DNA of 64,000 bases, taken from positions 1 to 64,000 of the forward strand of contig CAYSLU010000014.1 in assembly GCA_964431965.1 (NCBI GenBank), in the 5' to 3' direction. Source of the DNA: CAYSLU01 sp964431965 (GTDB taxonomy: Bacteria > Verrucomicrobiota > Kiritimatiellia > CAIKKV01 > CAYSLU01). Below, piece after piece: positions 16,383-24,891 of the stretch (positions within the stretch are counted from its first letter, which is position 1; each line of letters begins with the position of its first letter). The notes beneath the pieces were generated by a model. That model was given only the letters and a program-made list of their open reading frames with translations, did no database searches and was not told the origin of the DNA. Both the position numbers and the translations under genes were made by a program.

Positions 16383-17414
16383 ATGAGTGGCAAGAGCCAA
16401 CTTCACTACTTCCACAGTTCGTTCGCCTTCTGCGTGGCCGCGGTCCTGGCCGGCTGGTTCATCGGTGGCTGGCGCGCCGTGGTGACTGTGGCGTTCCTGA
16501 CGCTGCTTGAGACCACGCTGTCCTTCGACAACGCCGTGGTGAACGCCGGCATCCTCAAGAACTGGGACGATGTGTGGCGGCGGCGATTCCTCACATGGGG
16601 CATCCTGATCGCCGTCTTCGGCATGCGGTTGATCTTCCCGCTCGTCATCGTCGGCGTGGCGGGCCGAATGAGCCCGTGGCATGCGCTTGATCTGGCCCTG
16701 AACGCGCCGGACGAATACGGCCGCATCCTGACATCGGCTCAGCATCAGATTGCGGCTTTCGGCGGGACCTTCCTGATGATGGTGTTCTTCAAGTTCTTCG
16801 TCGCCAGGCACAAAACGAACCACTGGCTGCAGGCCATCGAGAGGCCGCTGACCCGGCTCGGCAAGATGGAGGCCATCGAGGGGGCGCTGTCGTTGCTCGC
16901 GTTGCTGCTGATCTCGCAGGTGCTGGAGCCCGGGTTGAGGGCCGAGTTCGTGATCGCCGGGGTCTGGGGGGTCGTGACGTTCATCCTAGCCAAGGGACTG
17001 GCGGCTCTGCTGGGGGGCGAGCATGCGGATGCGGGCCATCAGGTCGTGCGCCAGGGCGTCGCGGGGTTCCTCTACATCGAGCTGATCGACGCCAGCTTCT
17101 CGTTCGACGGCGTGATCGGGGCCTTTGCGATGACCAATAACCTGCTGATCATCGCCCTGGGCCTCGGCGCGGGTGCCATGTACGTGCGCAGCTTCACCCT
17201 GATGCTGGTGGAGCGGGGAACCCTGTCGCGCTACCGCTACCTCGAGCACGGCGCCTTCTGGGCCATCGGGGCGTTGGCGGTCATCATGCTGGCCAGCGCG
17301 CGGTACCACGTTCCCGAGATCGTCACGGGCGTCCTGGGGGCTCTGCTGATCGCGCTCTCGCTGTGGAGCTCGATCGCGGCCAACCGCACGGACGACCGCT
17401 CGCCGAGTGCGTAG
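16383..17414 (+). CDS. TerC/DUF475-family membrane protein
   Basis: 343 residues from ATG 16383 (AGGAG 11 bases before); the frame is open from 16341. Polytopic with about nine hydrophobic segments. Two family motifs are clear: LLETTLSFDNAVVNAGIL (about 40-57) and YIELIDASFSFDGVIGAFAMTNN (about 224-246), the acidic intramembrane pairs that TerC relatives use in metal (often Mn) export or tellurium resistance. Substrate is not readable from sequence. The gene starts 25 bases after the DUF4159 gene and may share its transcript; a GCCCCG/CGGGGC hairpin (17435-17459) follows. Confidence 0.85.
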   Translation: MSGKSQLHYFHSSFAFCVAAVLAGWFIGGWRAVVTVAFLTLLETTLSFDNAVVNAGILKNWDDVWRRRFLTWGILIAVFGMRLIFPLVIVGVAGRMSPWHALDLALNAPDEYGRILTSAQHQIAAFGGTFLMMVFFKFFVARHKTNHWLQAIERPLTRLGKMEAIEGALSLLALLLISQVLEPGLRAEFVIAGVWGVVTFILAKGLAALLGGEHADAGHQVVRQGVAGFLYIELIDASFSFDGVIGAFAMTNNLLIIALGLGAGAMYVRSFTLMLVERGTLSRYRYLEHGAFWAIGALAVIMLASARYHVPEIVTGVLGALLIALSLWSSIAANRTDDRSPSA

Positions 17415-17704
17415 GCCGACTCTGTCCTCGATGCGCCCCGAAACTGATCGCGCCGGGGCCGAACATGATCCGGATCGGGGCAGGCGGACCGCCTTCGAAC
17501 GCCGTGCTTTAGCGCCTGAGTTCAGTCGTGCTTCGCTCTTGCCTTACCGCCCGACCTGTGAGAATCTCCTCCGCCATTATGCATTTCCCGTCAGGAAGTA
17601 AACGGATGATGCCCGTGCCGATGCGGTCCGACAGGTTCATCGCGGGTTGACGGTTGCTGATGTGAGCGACTGACGCGCGTCACCAAGTCAAGGAGGGTTC
17701 CAGC
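17415..17704. other. Intergenic region before the DUF485-symporter pair
   Basis: 290 bases. It holds a GCCCCG/CGGGGC hairpin (17435-17459, no T-run), which may end the preceding operon, and a perfect GGAGGG ribosome site just before 17705. A TTGACG at 17647-17652 has no matching -10. I see no gene. Confidence 0.45.
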
Positions 17705-17977
17705 ATGGCAGCACTCGATTTCAAGGCGCCGGTGGCCAAGGAGCAGGAGGATGCGGCGGTAGTTGCCCATAACAGCCGCATGGGCGTCATTCTGTTCGTT
17801 GTCTACGTTGTCTTCTACGGCGGGTTCATGGCGCTTAGTGCGTTCGCTCCAAGCGCCATGAGTCAACCGTGTCTGGGTGGCGCCAATCTCGCGGTCGTGT
17901 ATGGCTTTGCCCTGATCGTCGCCGCGCTGGTTCTGGCGCTGGTTTACATGAAAGTCTGCCGCAAGGCGTGCAAGTAG
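17705..17977 (+). CDS. DUF485 small membrane protein, symporter partner
   Basis: 90 residues with two TM helices (about 26-48, MGVILFVVYVVFYGGFMAL; about 60-83, VVYGFALIVAALVLALVYM). DUF485 proteins almost always precede an ActP-type sodium/acetate symporter, as here (12-base gap), and are thought to assist it. Strong ribosome site AAGGAGGG. No catalytic motif. Confidence 0.88.
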   Translation: MAALDFKAPVAKEQEDAAVVAHNSRMGVILFVVYVVFYGGFMALSAFAPSAMSQPCLGGANLAVVYGFALIVAALVLALVYMKVCRKACK

Positions 17978-17989
17978 GAGAGGGTTTCC

Positions 17990-19897
17990 ATGATCCACGA
18001 TACCTCGCTGATGGCCGTGCTGATCTTTCTGCTTTTTGCGGGTTCCGTCATCGGCATCAGCTTCTATCTGGGGCGCCGGGCGAAGTCCGCCTCGGGCTAC
18101 TTCGCTGCCGGAGGCGGCATCCACTGGGCCGTGAACGGGATCGCCTTCGCCGGCGACTACCTGTCGGCGGCGTCGTTTCTCGGCATCTGCGGGATGATCG
18201 CGTTCTACGGGTATGACGGCTTCCTCTACTCGATCGGGTACCTGGCCGGCTGGATTGTGGCGCTGTTCATCATTGCGGAGCCGCTCAAGCGGCTCGGGCG
18301 GTTCACCTTTGCCGACGCGCTCGACAACAAGTTCAACTCGCGCGGCATCAAGCTGGCTGCCGCCGTCAGCACGCTCGTCGTGAGCTGCTTCTATCTCATC
18401 CCGCAGATGGTCGGAGCCGGCGCCCTCGTCCAACCGTTGCTGGGTTTTCCGCACTATGTCGGCGTCATCGTCGTCGGCTGTATCGTGACCCTGATTGTCA
18501 CAACGGCGGGCATGGTCTCGACTACCTGGGTCCAGTTCATCAAGGGCAGCCTGCTGGTCGTGCTCTGCGCGATCATCACGGTCATGCTCCTGTTTCGCGG
18601 CGTGACCACCCATCCTGTGGACTCGGCGGGCAATCCCCGGCATATCGCGGCCCGCAATGTCACTGAAATCCCTGGAACCGTTCTGCCTGAGGCCGGCGCG
18701 TGGGCCGGAAAGCCCTACGTCCGCGCGCAGGATGCGACGGGGGTTGTCACCGTCTGGCGCAAGGACGCAAACGGCACGTTTTCCGAGACGCAGACGCTGA
18801 CCGTTCAGAAGAATGGCCGGAAGCTCGCGAACGGAAGGCCTCGTGGGAAGAAGGACGGCGAAGCCGATCTTCATCCGGTTGGGTACGCATCCAAGCTGCC
18901 CGGCAACGTGGAGCAAACCGGACGCGTCAGCCCCTTTGGCTTCATCCGGACCATGCAGGAGAGCGAGGTGGTGCTGTGGGCCAACGAGAAGGTTGTGGAA
19001 GCTGACGGCTCCACCACGACCGTCTACTTCCAGAAGCCGACGTCCGGCAAGGATTTCATGGCGCCAGGCTCCAGCCCCACGTTCAAGAAGGTGCGGAGCG
19101 AGAAGTTCATGGACAAGCTCGACTTCCTGTCGCTGATGCTGGCCCTGTTCTGCGGCACGGCGTCGCTGCCCCACATCCTCATCCGCTACTACACCGTGAA
19201 GGACCAGATCAGCGCCCGGAAGAGCACGGTAGTCGGCATTGCGGTCATCGGGTTCTTTTACGTGTTGACGCTGTTCCTGGGGCTCGGAGCCATGACCAGC
19301 GGCGCACTGGACGTGACCGACTCCAATATGAGTGCGCCGTTGCTGGCCCGCAGCATCAGCGAATTGCTGTTCGCCGTGATCAGCGCGGTGGCGTTCACCA
19401 CGGTGCTCGGCACCGTGAGCGGGTTGATCATGGCCGCCAGCGGGGCCGTGGCCCACGATCTGATGTCCAATTTCTTCAAGATCCAGATGGACGAGTTCCA
19501 GAAGGTTCGCGCCGCCAAGATCGCCGCCATGTGTGTCGGCGTGGTGGCGATTGTGCTGGGCATCCTGTTCGCCAAGATGAACGTCAACTTTCTCGTCGGC
19601 TGGGCGTTCAATATCGCGGCCTCAGCCAACCTCCCGGCCTTGGTCATGCTGCTGTTCTGGAAGCGGACCACCAAGCAGGGAATCGCCGCGGCCATCACGG
19701 TGGGGATGCTCTCCTCCCTGGGCTGGATTCTGCTGAGCGCTCAGGCCTACAAGGACGTCTACGGCCTGGACCCGGCGAGGGCCATCGTGCCCTTTAGCCA
19801 GCCGGCGATCGTGACGGTCACGCTCGGGTTCATCGTGCTGGTGGTCGTCTCCCTGCTGACCCAGCCCAAGGGTGGGAAGCAGGCCGCCGCTAGCTGA
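17990..19897 (+). CDS. actP: ActP-like sodium:solute (acetate) symporter with extended loop
   Basis: 635 residues, against about 550 for typical ActP. SSS-family features: YFAAGGGIHWAVNGIAFAGDYLSAASFLGI near the start, RFTFADALDNKFNSRGIKLAA, and YYTVKDQISARKSTVVGIAVIG later. The protein would import acetate or a similar short acid with Na+. Between about residues 204 and 376 sits a long polar loop (THPVDSAG...KDFMAPGSSPTFKKVRSEKFMDKLDF), roughly 80-100 residues longer than in ActP; it is in frame with normal codon use. GGAGAGG precedes the ATG. The last eight bases overlap the convergent metallophosphoesterase gene. Substrate identity is inferred from the DUF485 partner and the nearby DUF294 sensor. 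Confidence 0.85.
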   Translation: MIHDTSLMAVLIFLLFAGSVIGISFYLGRRAKSASGYFAAGGGIHWAVNGIAFAGDYLSAASFLGICGMIAFYGYDGFLYSIGYLAGWIVALFIIAEPLKRLGRFTFADALDNKFNSRGIKLAAAVSTLVVSCFYLIPQMVGAGALVQPLLGFPHYVGVIVVGCIVTLIVTTAGMVSTTWVQFIKGSLLVVLCAIITVMLLFRGVTTHPVDSAGNPRHIAARNVTEIPGTVLPEAGAWAGKPYVRAQDATGVVTVWRKDANGTFSETQTLTVQKNGRKLANGRPRGKKDGEADLHPVGYASKLPGNVEQTGRVSPFGFIRTMQESEVVLWANEKVVEADGSTTTVYFQKPTSGKDFMAPGSSPTFKKVRSEKFMDKLDFLSLMLALFCGTASLPHILIRYYTVKDQISARKSTVVGIAVIGFFYVLTLFLGLGAMTSGALDVTDSNMSAPLLARSISELLFAVISAVAFTTVLGTVSGLIMAASGAVAHDLMSNFFKIQMDEFQKVRAAKIAAMCVGVVAIVLGILFAKMNVNFLVGWAFNIAASANLPALVMLLFWKRTTKQGIAAAITVGMLSSLGWILLSAQAYKDVYGLDPARAIVPFSQPAIVTVTLGFIVLVVVSLLTQPKGGKQAAAS

Positions 19898-20666
19898 GAC
19901 GGCAGGTGAGGAGTTTCCTCTCCTCCGTGTCCCACAGAACCAGCCTCCGGCGTAAAGATTCGAGATCGCCGTCCACGCAGGTGAAGCGCGTGGCTCCCAC
20001 GGCAGCCTCGTGGGCGCAATGGAAATGCCCGAACACCCACGCCTTCGGCCGGTAGAGCAGCCCGGCCCACAGAAGGGCCAGTTCCGTCTCCCCGCAGTCA
20101 TGCGGCGGGCCGGAATCAAACCCCGCCGCGTGGATGTGCTCGGCGACGCCGTGCGCCAAGTCCGGGGAGCTGCGCATGCCGATGCCGATGCGGGACGGGC
20201 ACGAGTGCGTCACGATGAGGTCGGGGCGCTCGCGATTGAACAGGGCGACCGCCCGCTCGCGATCGCGCCGCCGGATGTAGTTTGGGAATCCGCCGAGCAG
20301 ATTGTGGCGCTGGGGCCGGTCCACGTTCAGAGCCCCGCCCATGAATCCCACCGTGGAACCGCCCAGGCGGATAACCGAAGGCCGGGGCTGGTAGATCAGG
20401 TTACCGTCCTCCTGCCAGCGCTTGGCCGCCCCGCTGTGTAGGGACTGACGCAGCCAGCGATGATCCTCGTGGTTGCCGTCAATGGCATGGACGGGCACGG
20501 GGTACCGCACCTGCTCCGACCGGGCGCGCGCCATCACGTCCGGGAAGAAGCCGTAATCGCCGACCTGGATTCCGGCTCTGATCCCATAGTCGGTCTGGAT
20601 CTCGCGCAGGGCGGCCGCGAGTTCGCGGTGCCGGCCGTGAATATCCCCGATGATCAGGACACGCAT
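19890..20666 (-). CDS. Calcineurin-like metallophosphoesterase
   Basis: 258 residues. The metallophosphatase motifs run in order: IGDIHGR (7-12), VGDYGF (the usual GDxxD with Gly in place of the last residue), IDGNHED, LIVTHSCPSR and GHFHC. These bind two metals and act on phosphomonoesters or diesters; the substrate is not evident. It starts five bases after the stop of the DUF294 gene, so it is coupled to that gene and may act in the same signalling route. Convergent and overlapping with the symporter. Confidence 0.87.
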   Translation of the reverse strand: MRVLIIGDIHGRHRELAAALREIQTDYGIRAGIQVGDYGFFPDVMARARSEQVRYPVPVHAIDGNHEDHRWLRQSLHSGAAKRWQEDGNLIYQPRPSVIRLGGSTVGFMGGALNVDRPQRHNLLGGFPNYIRRRDRERAVALFNRERPDLIVTHSCPSRIGIGMRSSPDLAHGVAEHIHAAGFDSGPPHDCGETELALLWAGLLYRPKAWVFGHFHCAHEAAVGATRFTCVDGDLESLRRRLVLWDTEERKLLTCRLS

Positions 20667-20670
20667 GGAT

Positions 20671-23151
20671 TCAGGACGTCCGCGCGAAATCGTGCTCCAG
20701 GCGCGCCTGGAAGACGACGATGTCGGCGAACACCTTCTTCAGGAGCGAGCGCTCCAGATGGGACAGCTCCGCCAGGTTGATGTAGTTGTCGGGTGGCTCC
20801 CCGCGGCGGACTTGGGCTCCCTGGTGCGCGAGGCGCATCTGCATGAGCGCGGTGTAGGACTGGACCAGTTCGTCGCAACTCGCGGGCAGCAGCACGCCGT
20901 GGTCCCGAAGTCGGGCGAGGCGCTCCAGGGTGTTGGTCTCGGGCACGTGATGCCGGAGCGCGTACATGCGGGCGAAATTGACCAGCGGGATGATGGCGCT
21001 CTTGATGTTGAACGTCGCCGGATGGTGGCCGCCGGATTCGAGCTGAATGCCGCCGAAGAACCCGCGCGGAGCTTTGAACCGGAGGGTGCTTTGCGCCAGG
21101 TGGAAGAAAAACTCCGGCTGACCGGGAGCGAGCAGCTGCTGAAGGTGCTGGCGCAGTTGGGTGACGTGCCCCGTTTCGCCGTAGACACTGCGGAAGTCGA
21201 AGAAGATGTTCACGTCGAGCAGGTCCTGCGGATTGGCGGCCGTGACGCAGTCCGTGAAATACTGGCGCCACCGGCCGATCGGCTGGCACCACTTCGGATT
21301 GTCGGCCATGGTTTCGCCCTTGCAGCGCCGGTAGCCGACCGCGTCGAGCCATCCGCAGACGCGCTGGCCGAGCGTCAGAAAATAGGTGGGCGTGTCTGCG
21401 CCATCGGCGTAGATGATGGCGTTGTCCTGATCGGTGGCCAGCGTCTGTTCGCCGCGCGCGACGCTGCCAAAGGTCACGAACGTGTAGGGGACCGGCGGCG
21501 GGCCGAGCTCCGCTTCCGCCAGGGCAATCAGGCGCGTGGTGATCGCGTCCGCGACGCTCGACATGATGCGGGTGACGTGCTCGACGCGCGTGCCGGCATC
21601 GAGGAGCGATGTGACCAGTTGCGGAAGCTGGAGGCCGCAGTCCTTGAGTTCGTCGGGCGACTGCGCCCGTTCGATCTGCCCGAGGAGCAGCCCTACGGCG
21701 TGGCGCTGGGCGTGCAGGATCGCCGTGCCGGGCAGGACGCCTAGGGTGTTGCCCTGTTCGGCGGTGACGACCAGGTGCTGGACGCCGCGCTCGTGCATGA
21801 GTCGGGCGGCCTCGAACAGGAGCGCCTGCTCGGAGATGCGCACCAGGGGCGCGCTCATGATGGTGGAGACCGCCTGCAGCGGATCGCGGCGAGCGGCCAG
21901 CACGCGGTCGCGCAGGTCCCGGTCGGTGACGATGCCCACCGGTTCGCCGCCGGGCGCCTTCACGAGGATGGCGCTGGCCTTGGCGTGGGCCATCGTGTCG
22001 GCGGCCTTGGCGATGGGGGTGTCGAGCTCGCATGACGCGTGCGACAGTATCGCCGTCTTGAGGGGGCGCATGGCTAGCGGCAGCGTGGTTTGCAGCTCGG
22101 CCAGGAGCCGTTGCAGGGTTTCCTCCGTTCGTTTGTGGGCGGTCACGTCCTTGAGGGAGATGATCTGGCCGGTGCGGTCGCCGATCTGCACGGGGGCGGA
22201 CGTGAGGACCACGTCGGCAGCCGTGCCATCCTTGCCGATCAGGCGGGCGTGCTGGTCCGAGACGGGCTCAATGAGCCGGTCCAGGGGGAGGTCTGTCAGT
22301 TCCTGCTCCGAGTAGCCGAGCCGTTCGAGCAGGTGCTTGTTCGCGTACACCGGGCGATCCTGCAGAACCATGAGAATGCCCTCCGTGGTCCCTTCGACGA
22401 GCAGGCGGTATTTCTCCTCTGATGCGCGCAACGCCGTTTCCGCATGCCAGCGCTGGCGGTCCAGACTGAGGCCCTGCTGGACGATGTAGGCCAGCAGCAG
22501 CGCGATGGCGATGGAGATGCCGATGGATACCTGCAGGCTGCGGCGGGTGATTTGGGCGATCTCGGCGCGAACGTCTTCGAGGTAGACGCCGGTGCCGATG
22601 ATCCATCCCCACGGGGGAAATCCTTTGACGTAGGAGAGCTTGGGCGCCACCCGGTGCTCGTCGTCCTTCCACTGCCAGAGGTAATCGGTGTAGCCGTCGC
22701 CCTGCGCTCGTACCAGCTTGACGAACTCGACGAACAGCTTCTTGCCGGTCGGGTCAGCATAGGCGGAGAGGTCCTGACCGTTCAACTCGGGCCGGTAGGG
22801 GTGCATGACCATGCGCGGATGGGTGTCGGTGATCCAGAAGTAGTCCTTGGCGTCGTCGCCATAGCGGAGGCGCTGGATGCGGGCGATGGCGGCCTGCTGG
22901 GCGGCTTCGCGGCTGAGGATGCCGCGCTGCTCCTGTTCGTGCAGTCCGGCCAGTTCGCTCCAAGCGGCCTGCGTCAACTCCCGGATCATCTCCTTCTTCC
23001 GCTCGATGATGGTGCGGCGCATGGTCGGGATGCCGACGGCGAAGATCAGGCCGAGGCAGAGTACCAGCGTCAGAGCAACCGGAGAGATGATGTTGACGGC
23101 CAGATGCCCCCACTGCAGTCGCGGGTGCGGCGCGCCATGGCTATCGGTCAT
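20671..23151 (-). CDS. Membrane sensor: Cache - PAS - CBS pair - DUF294 nucleotidyltransferase
   Basis: 826 residues from an ATG at 23151 with AAGGAG eight bases before. The open frame continues to 23544, but this start has the ribosome site and opens a TM helix. Order: TM (about 18-38, NIISPVALTLVLCLGLIFAVG), periplasmic single Cache domain (about 50-205; YFWITDTHPRMVMHPYRP, GFPPWGWIIGTGVYLEDV), TM (about 215-235), PAS (about 255-370), two CBS repeats (about 395-515), DUF294 nucleotidyltransferase (about 590-690; FGSVARGEQTLATDQDNA, the GS-x10-DxD GlnD-type site) and DUF294_C (about 700-826). It probably senses a small extracellular acid and modifies an unknown partner. DUF294 proteins are often linked to ActP, as here. 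No kinase domain is present. Confidence 0.85.
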   Translation of the reverse strand: MTDSHGAPHPRLQWGHLAVNIISPVALTLVLCLGLIFAVGIPTMRRTIIERKKEMIRELTQAAWSELAGLHEQEQRGILSREAAQQAAIARIQRLRYGDDAKDYFWITDTHPRMVMHPYRPELNGQDLSAYADPTGKKLFVEFVKLVRAQGDGYTDYLWQWKDDEHRVAPKLSYVKGFPPWGWIIGTGVYLEDVRAEIAQITRRSLQVSIGISIAIALLLAYIVQQGLSLDRQRWHAETALRASEEKYRLLVEGTTEGILMVLQDRPVYANKHLLERLGYSEQELTDLPLDRLIEPVSDQHARLIGKDGTAADVVLTSAPVQIGDRTGQIISLKDVTAHKRTEETLQRLLAELQTTLPLAMRPLKTAILSHASCELDTPIAKAADTMAHAKASAILVKAPGGEPVGIVTDRDLRDRVLAARRDPLQAVSTIMSAPLVRISEQALLFEAARLMHERGVQHLVVTAEQGNTLGVLPGTAILHAQRHAVGLLLGQIERAQSPDELKDCGLQLPQLVTSLLDAGTRVEHVTRIMSSVADAITTRLIALAEAELGPPPVPYTFVTFGSVARGEQTLATDQDNAIIYADGADTPTYFLTLGQRVCGWLDAVGYRRCKGETMADNPKWCQPIGRWRQYFTDCVTAANPQDLLDVNIFFDFRSVYGETGHVTQLRQHLQQLLAPGQPEFFFHLAQSTLRFKAPRGFFGGIQLESGGHHPATFNIKSAIIPLVNFARMYALRHHVPETNTLERLARLRDHGVLLPASCDELVQSYTALMQMRLAHQGAQVRRGEPPDNYINLAELSHLERSLLKKVFADIVVFQARLEHDFARTS

Positions 23152-23172
23152 GGGCTGATCTCCTTCCGCGGC

Positions 23173-23178
23173 AGTATA
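23173..23178 (-). promoter_or_regulatory. Candidate -10 box for the Cache-DUF294 gene
   Basis: TATACT read on the minus strand, five of six matches to TATAAT, 21 bases before the ATG; no good -35 is visible, so activation by a bound protein may be needed. Confidence 0.3.
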
Positions 23179-23199
23179 TGCACTGGAGCGGACAGCGCG

Positions 23200-23211
23200 A
23201 GAAACTTCTGG
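23200..23211. promoter_or_regulatory. Repeated 12-base motif AGAAACTTCTGG, copy 1
   Basis: Contains the inverted repeat AGAA-AC-TTCT. Centred about 39 bases upstream of the transcription start implied by the -10 candidate at 23173-23178, an activator-like position. The same 12 bases occur at 31705-31716. Confidence 0.3.
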
Positions 23212-23608
23212 AGCCGCCCGACGGAAGCCTTGAGATGCCAGCGACGGTCGGGCAAGGCGACGGAACCGGCTGCTCCGGGCGCCCCGGCCGGAATCCATCT
23301 GGGCTTCTCCGCCGGGCCGGCATTCCAGTCGGAAGAAGCGCTCCGGCGCTATGGCCCCCGGCCGCCGCCTCGTCGAGCAGGTCCTGATCGATCCGCTGCG
23401 CCGAGAGCCCTTGCTCCAGCGCCCGTTCAACCGGCTCCCGGAATGCTCCTTTCCGGAAGCATCCCAACGGGCTGAACCCTCCGTCAACGCGGTTGGCCGT
23501 GGCCGCCCGCCGACAGCATGTCGCGCCCAAGCCGATGCGGGCAAGGGACCGGTGCGCGGGAACGTGCGCCGCGCCCCGCCCGCCGCCGAAGCGCCGCTTC
23601 CGGGTATA

Positions 23609-23626
23609 TCGTGAAAAGATTCACAA
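23609..23626. promoter_or_regulatory. Rex operator
   Basis: TCGTGAAAAGATTCACAA. The consensus Rex box is TTGTGAA-N4-TTCACAA; this site matches 13 of the 14 defined positions and has perfect GTGAA/TTCAC half-sites. It lies about 90-106 bases before the rex start, so Rex would control its own gene and the hydrogenase operon. A TTGACG (23633-23638) directly downstream could be the -35 box, though I see no good -10 at the right spacing. Confidence 0.8.
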
Positions 23627-23714
23627 TTAGAGTTGACGGCGGGACCGATATTCGAGAAAACTATATCGAGACTGAATTCTCGACTGAAGTGCGATGCATG
23701 GAGAGAGGTGCTGC

Positions 23715-24383
23715 GTGAACGTGGAACGGGTTGGGATCAAGGCCATCGCCGGGCCGTCGCTGCGCCGACTGCCCACCTACCTCCGCCTGCTGGCCGCCAT
23801 GGAGAAGGCCGGGGTGGAGCGCGTTTCCTGCACGGACCTCGCCCTCGGGCTGGCGCAGGACGCGACGCAGGTGCGCAAGGATCTGCACGCCGTTGGCGTG
23901 CAGGGCACGCCGCGCATCGGCTTCCCGGTGAGCGAGCTGCGGGCGGCGATCGTGGAATTCCTGGGGTGGAACCGGCTCGATGAGGCCTTCCTCGTGGGTG
24001 CGGGGAACCTGGGCCGAGCGCTGACGGCCTACGAGGGGTTCCGGATGGCCGGCCTGCGCATCGTCGCGGCCTTCGACCGCGACCCGGCAAAGGCGGGGCG
24101 GGAGGTGAATGGGGTGCGGGTCTTTCCGACGTCCAAGCTGGCGGACATGGCGCGCCGTCTGCGGGTTCACATCGGCATCGTGGCGGTGCCGGCCGAAAGC
24201 GCCCAGGAAGTGGCCGACGAGCTGGTCGGCGCCGGCGTGCGAGGGATCTGGAACTTCGCGCCGCGGAAGCTGCTGGCGCCCGAGGGCGTAGTGGTCGAGA
24301 ACGCCGACCTGACTCCCAGCCTGGCATCGCTGACAGCTCGTCTGAAGTCGCTGCTGGCCGACCGGTCGCCGGAGATCCTCTGA
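23715..24383 (+). CDS. rex: Redox-sensing transcriptional repressor Rex
   Basis: 222 residues from GTG 23715, with AGAGAGG six bases before; an in-frame ATG at 23694 would add seven residues. Rex dimers bind operator DNA when NAD+ is high and release it when NADH rises. The N-terminal winged helix reads PSLRRLPTYLRLLAAM and DATQVRKDLHAVGVQGTPRIGF (the DNA-recognition segment typical of Rex). The Rossmann domain has GAGNLGRAL (95-103), FDRDPAK and VAVPAESAQEVADELVGAGVRGIWNFAP. First gene of the hydrogenase operon, one base before hydC, behind a near-consensus Rex operator. Control of hydrogenase genes by Rex is known in Clostridia and Thermotogae relatives. Confidence 0.95.
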   Translation: MNVERVGIKAIAGPSLRRLPTYLRLLAAMEKAGVERVSCTDLALGLAQDATQVRKDLHAVGVQGTPRIGFPVSELRAAIVEFLGWNRLDEAFLVGAGNLGRALTAYEGFRMAGLRIVAAFDRDPAKAGREVNGVRVFPTSKLADMARRLRVHIGIVAVPAESAQEVADELVGAGVRGIWNFAPRKLLAPEGVVVENADLTPSLASLTARLKSLLADRSPEIL

Positions 24384-24384
24384 C

Positions 24385-24891
24385 GTGAAGCACGCACCGC
24401 CAATCGACCGGGACGGCGTGAAGCTCACGCGCGTCTTCGCCATCCTGGAGCGGAATCGCTACGAGCGGGCCCGGCTCATCCCCATCCTGCATGAGGTGCA
24501 GAAGGAATACACCTACCTGCCCGAAGACGTCCTGACCGCGGTGGCGACGGCGCTCGAGCTGCCGCCGGCCCACGTGTACGGGGTCGCCACCTTCTACGCG
24601 CACTTCTCGATGGAACCCAAAGGCAAGCATCGGATCCGTCTCTGCGACGGCACCGCCTGCCACGTCAAGGGCTCCGAGAATGTGCTGCGGGCCATTCGCG
24701 CCCGGCTTCAGCTGACCGGCCCACGACAGACGACGCCGGACATGATGTTCACCGTCGAGACCGTCTCCTGCCTCGGAGCCTGCGGGCTGGCTCCGGCCAT
24801 GGTCATCGACAACGACGTGCACGGACAGGTGACGCCCGATCGGGCCGTCGCCCTTGTTGACGCCATCCGCCAGCGGGAGGGATACGCATGA
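24385..24891 (+). CDS. hydC: [FeFe]-hydrogenase gamma subunit, NuoE-like [2Fe-2S] protein
   Basis: 168 residues from a GTG one base after the rex stop. NuoE/HydC/HndA proteins carry one [2Fe-2S] cluster and form part of trimeric NAD(P)-linked [FeFe]-hydrogenases. The helical N-terminus (LIPILHEVQKEYTYLPEDV, VYGVATFYAHF) is the NuoE signature. Cluster ligands are C87 and C92 (CDGTACHVKGS) and C129 and C133 (CLGACGLAP). The stop overlaps hydB by four bases. The complex is cytosolic; this subunit relays electrons between the flavin subunit and the rest. Confidence 0.92.
   Translation: MKHAPPIDRDGVKLTRVFAILERNRYERARLIPILHEVQKEYTYLPEDVLTAVATALELPPAHVYGVATFYAHFSMEPKGKHRIRLCDGTACHVKGSENVLRAIRARLQLTGPRQTTPDMMFTVETVSCLGACGLAPAMVIDNDVHGQVTPDRAVALVDAIRQREGYA

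Larger units (their letters stand above)
23152..23714. other. Long divergent intergenic region between the Cache-DUF294 gene and rex
   Basis: 563 bases without a recognisable gene. Its left edge holds the ribosome site and a candidate -10 of the minus-strand sensor gene plus a 12-base motif repeated elsewhere; its right 110 bases are AT-rich and hold the Rex operator (23609-23626). TCGAGAA (23652-23658) and TTCTCGA (23677-23683) form a further perfect 7-base inverted repeat, overlapped by near-direct repeats of TCGA(G)ACTGAA (23666-23676 and 23680-23688). The GC-rich middle shows open frames on both strands but none with family features. Confidence 0.5.

Noticed and set aside
23351..23614. 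Short open frames in the sensor-rex gap
   Set aside because: No ribosome site, family feature or consistent codon use; both strands are open because of high GC.
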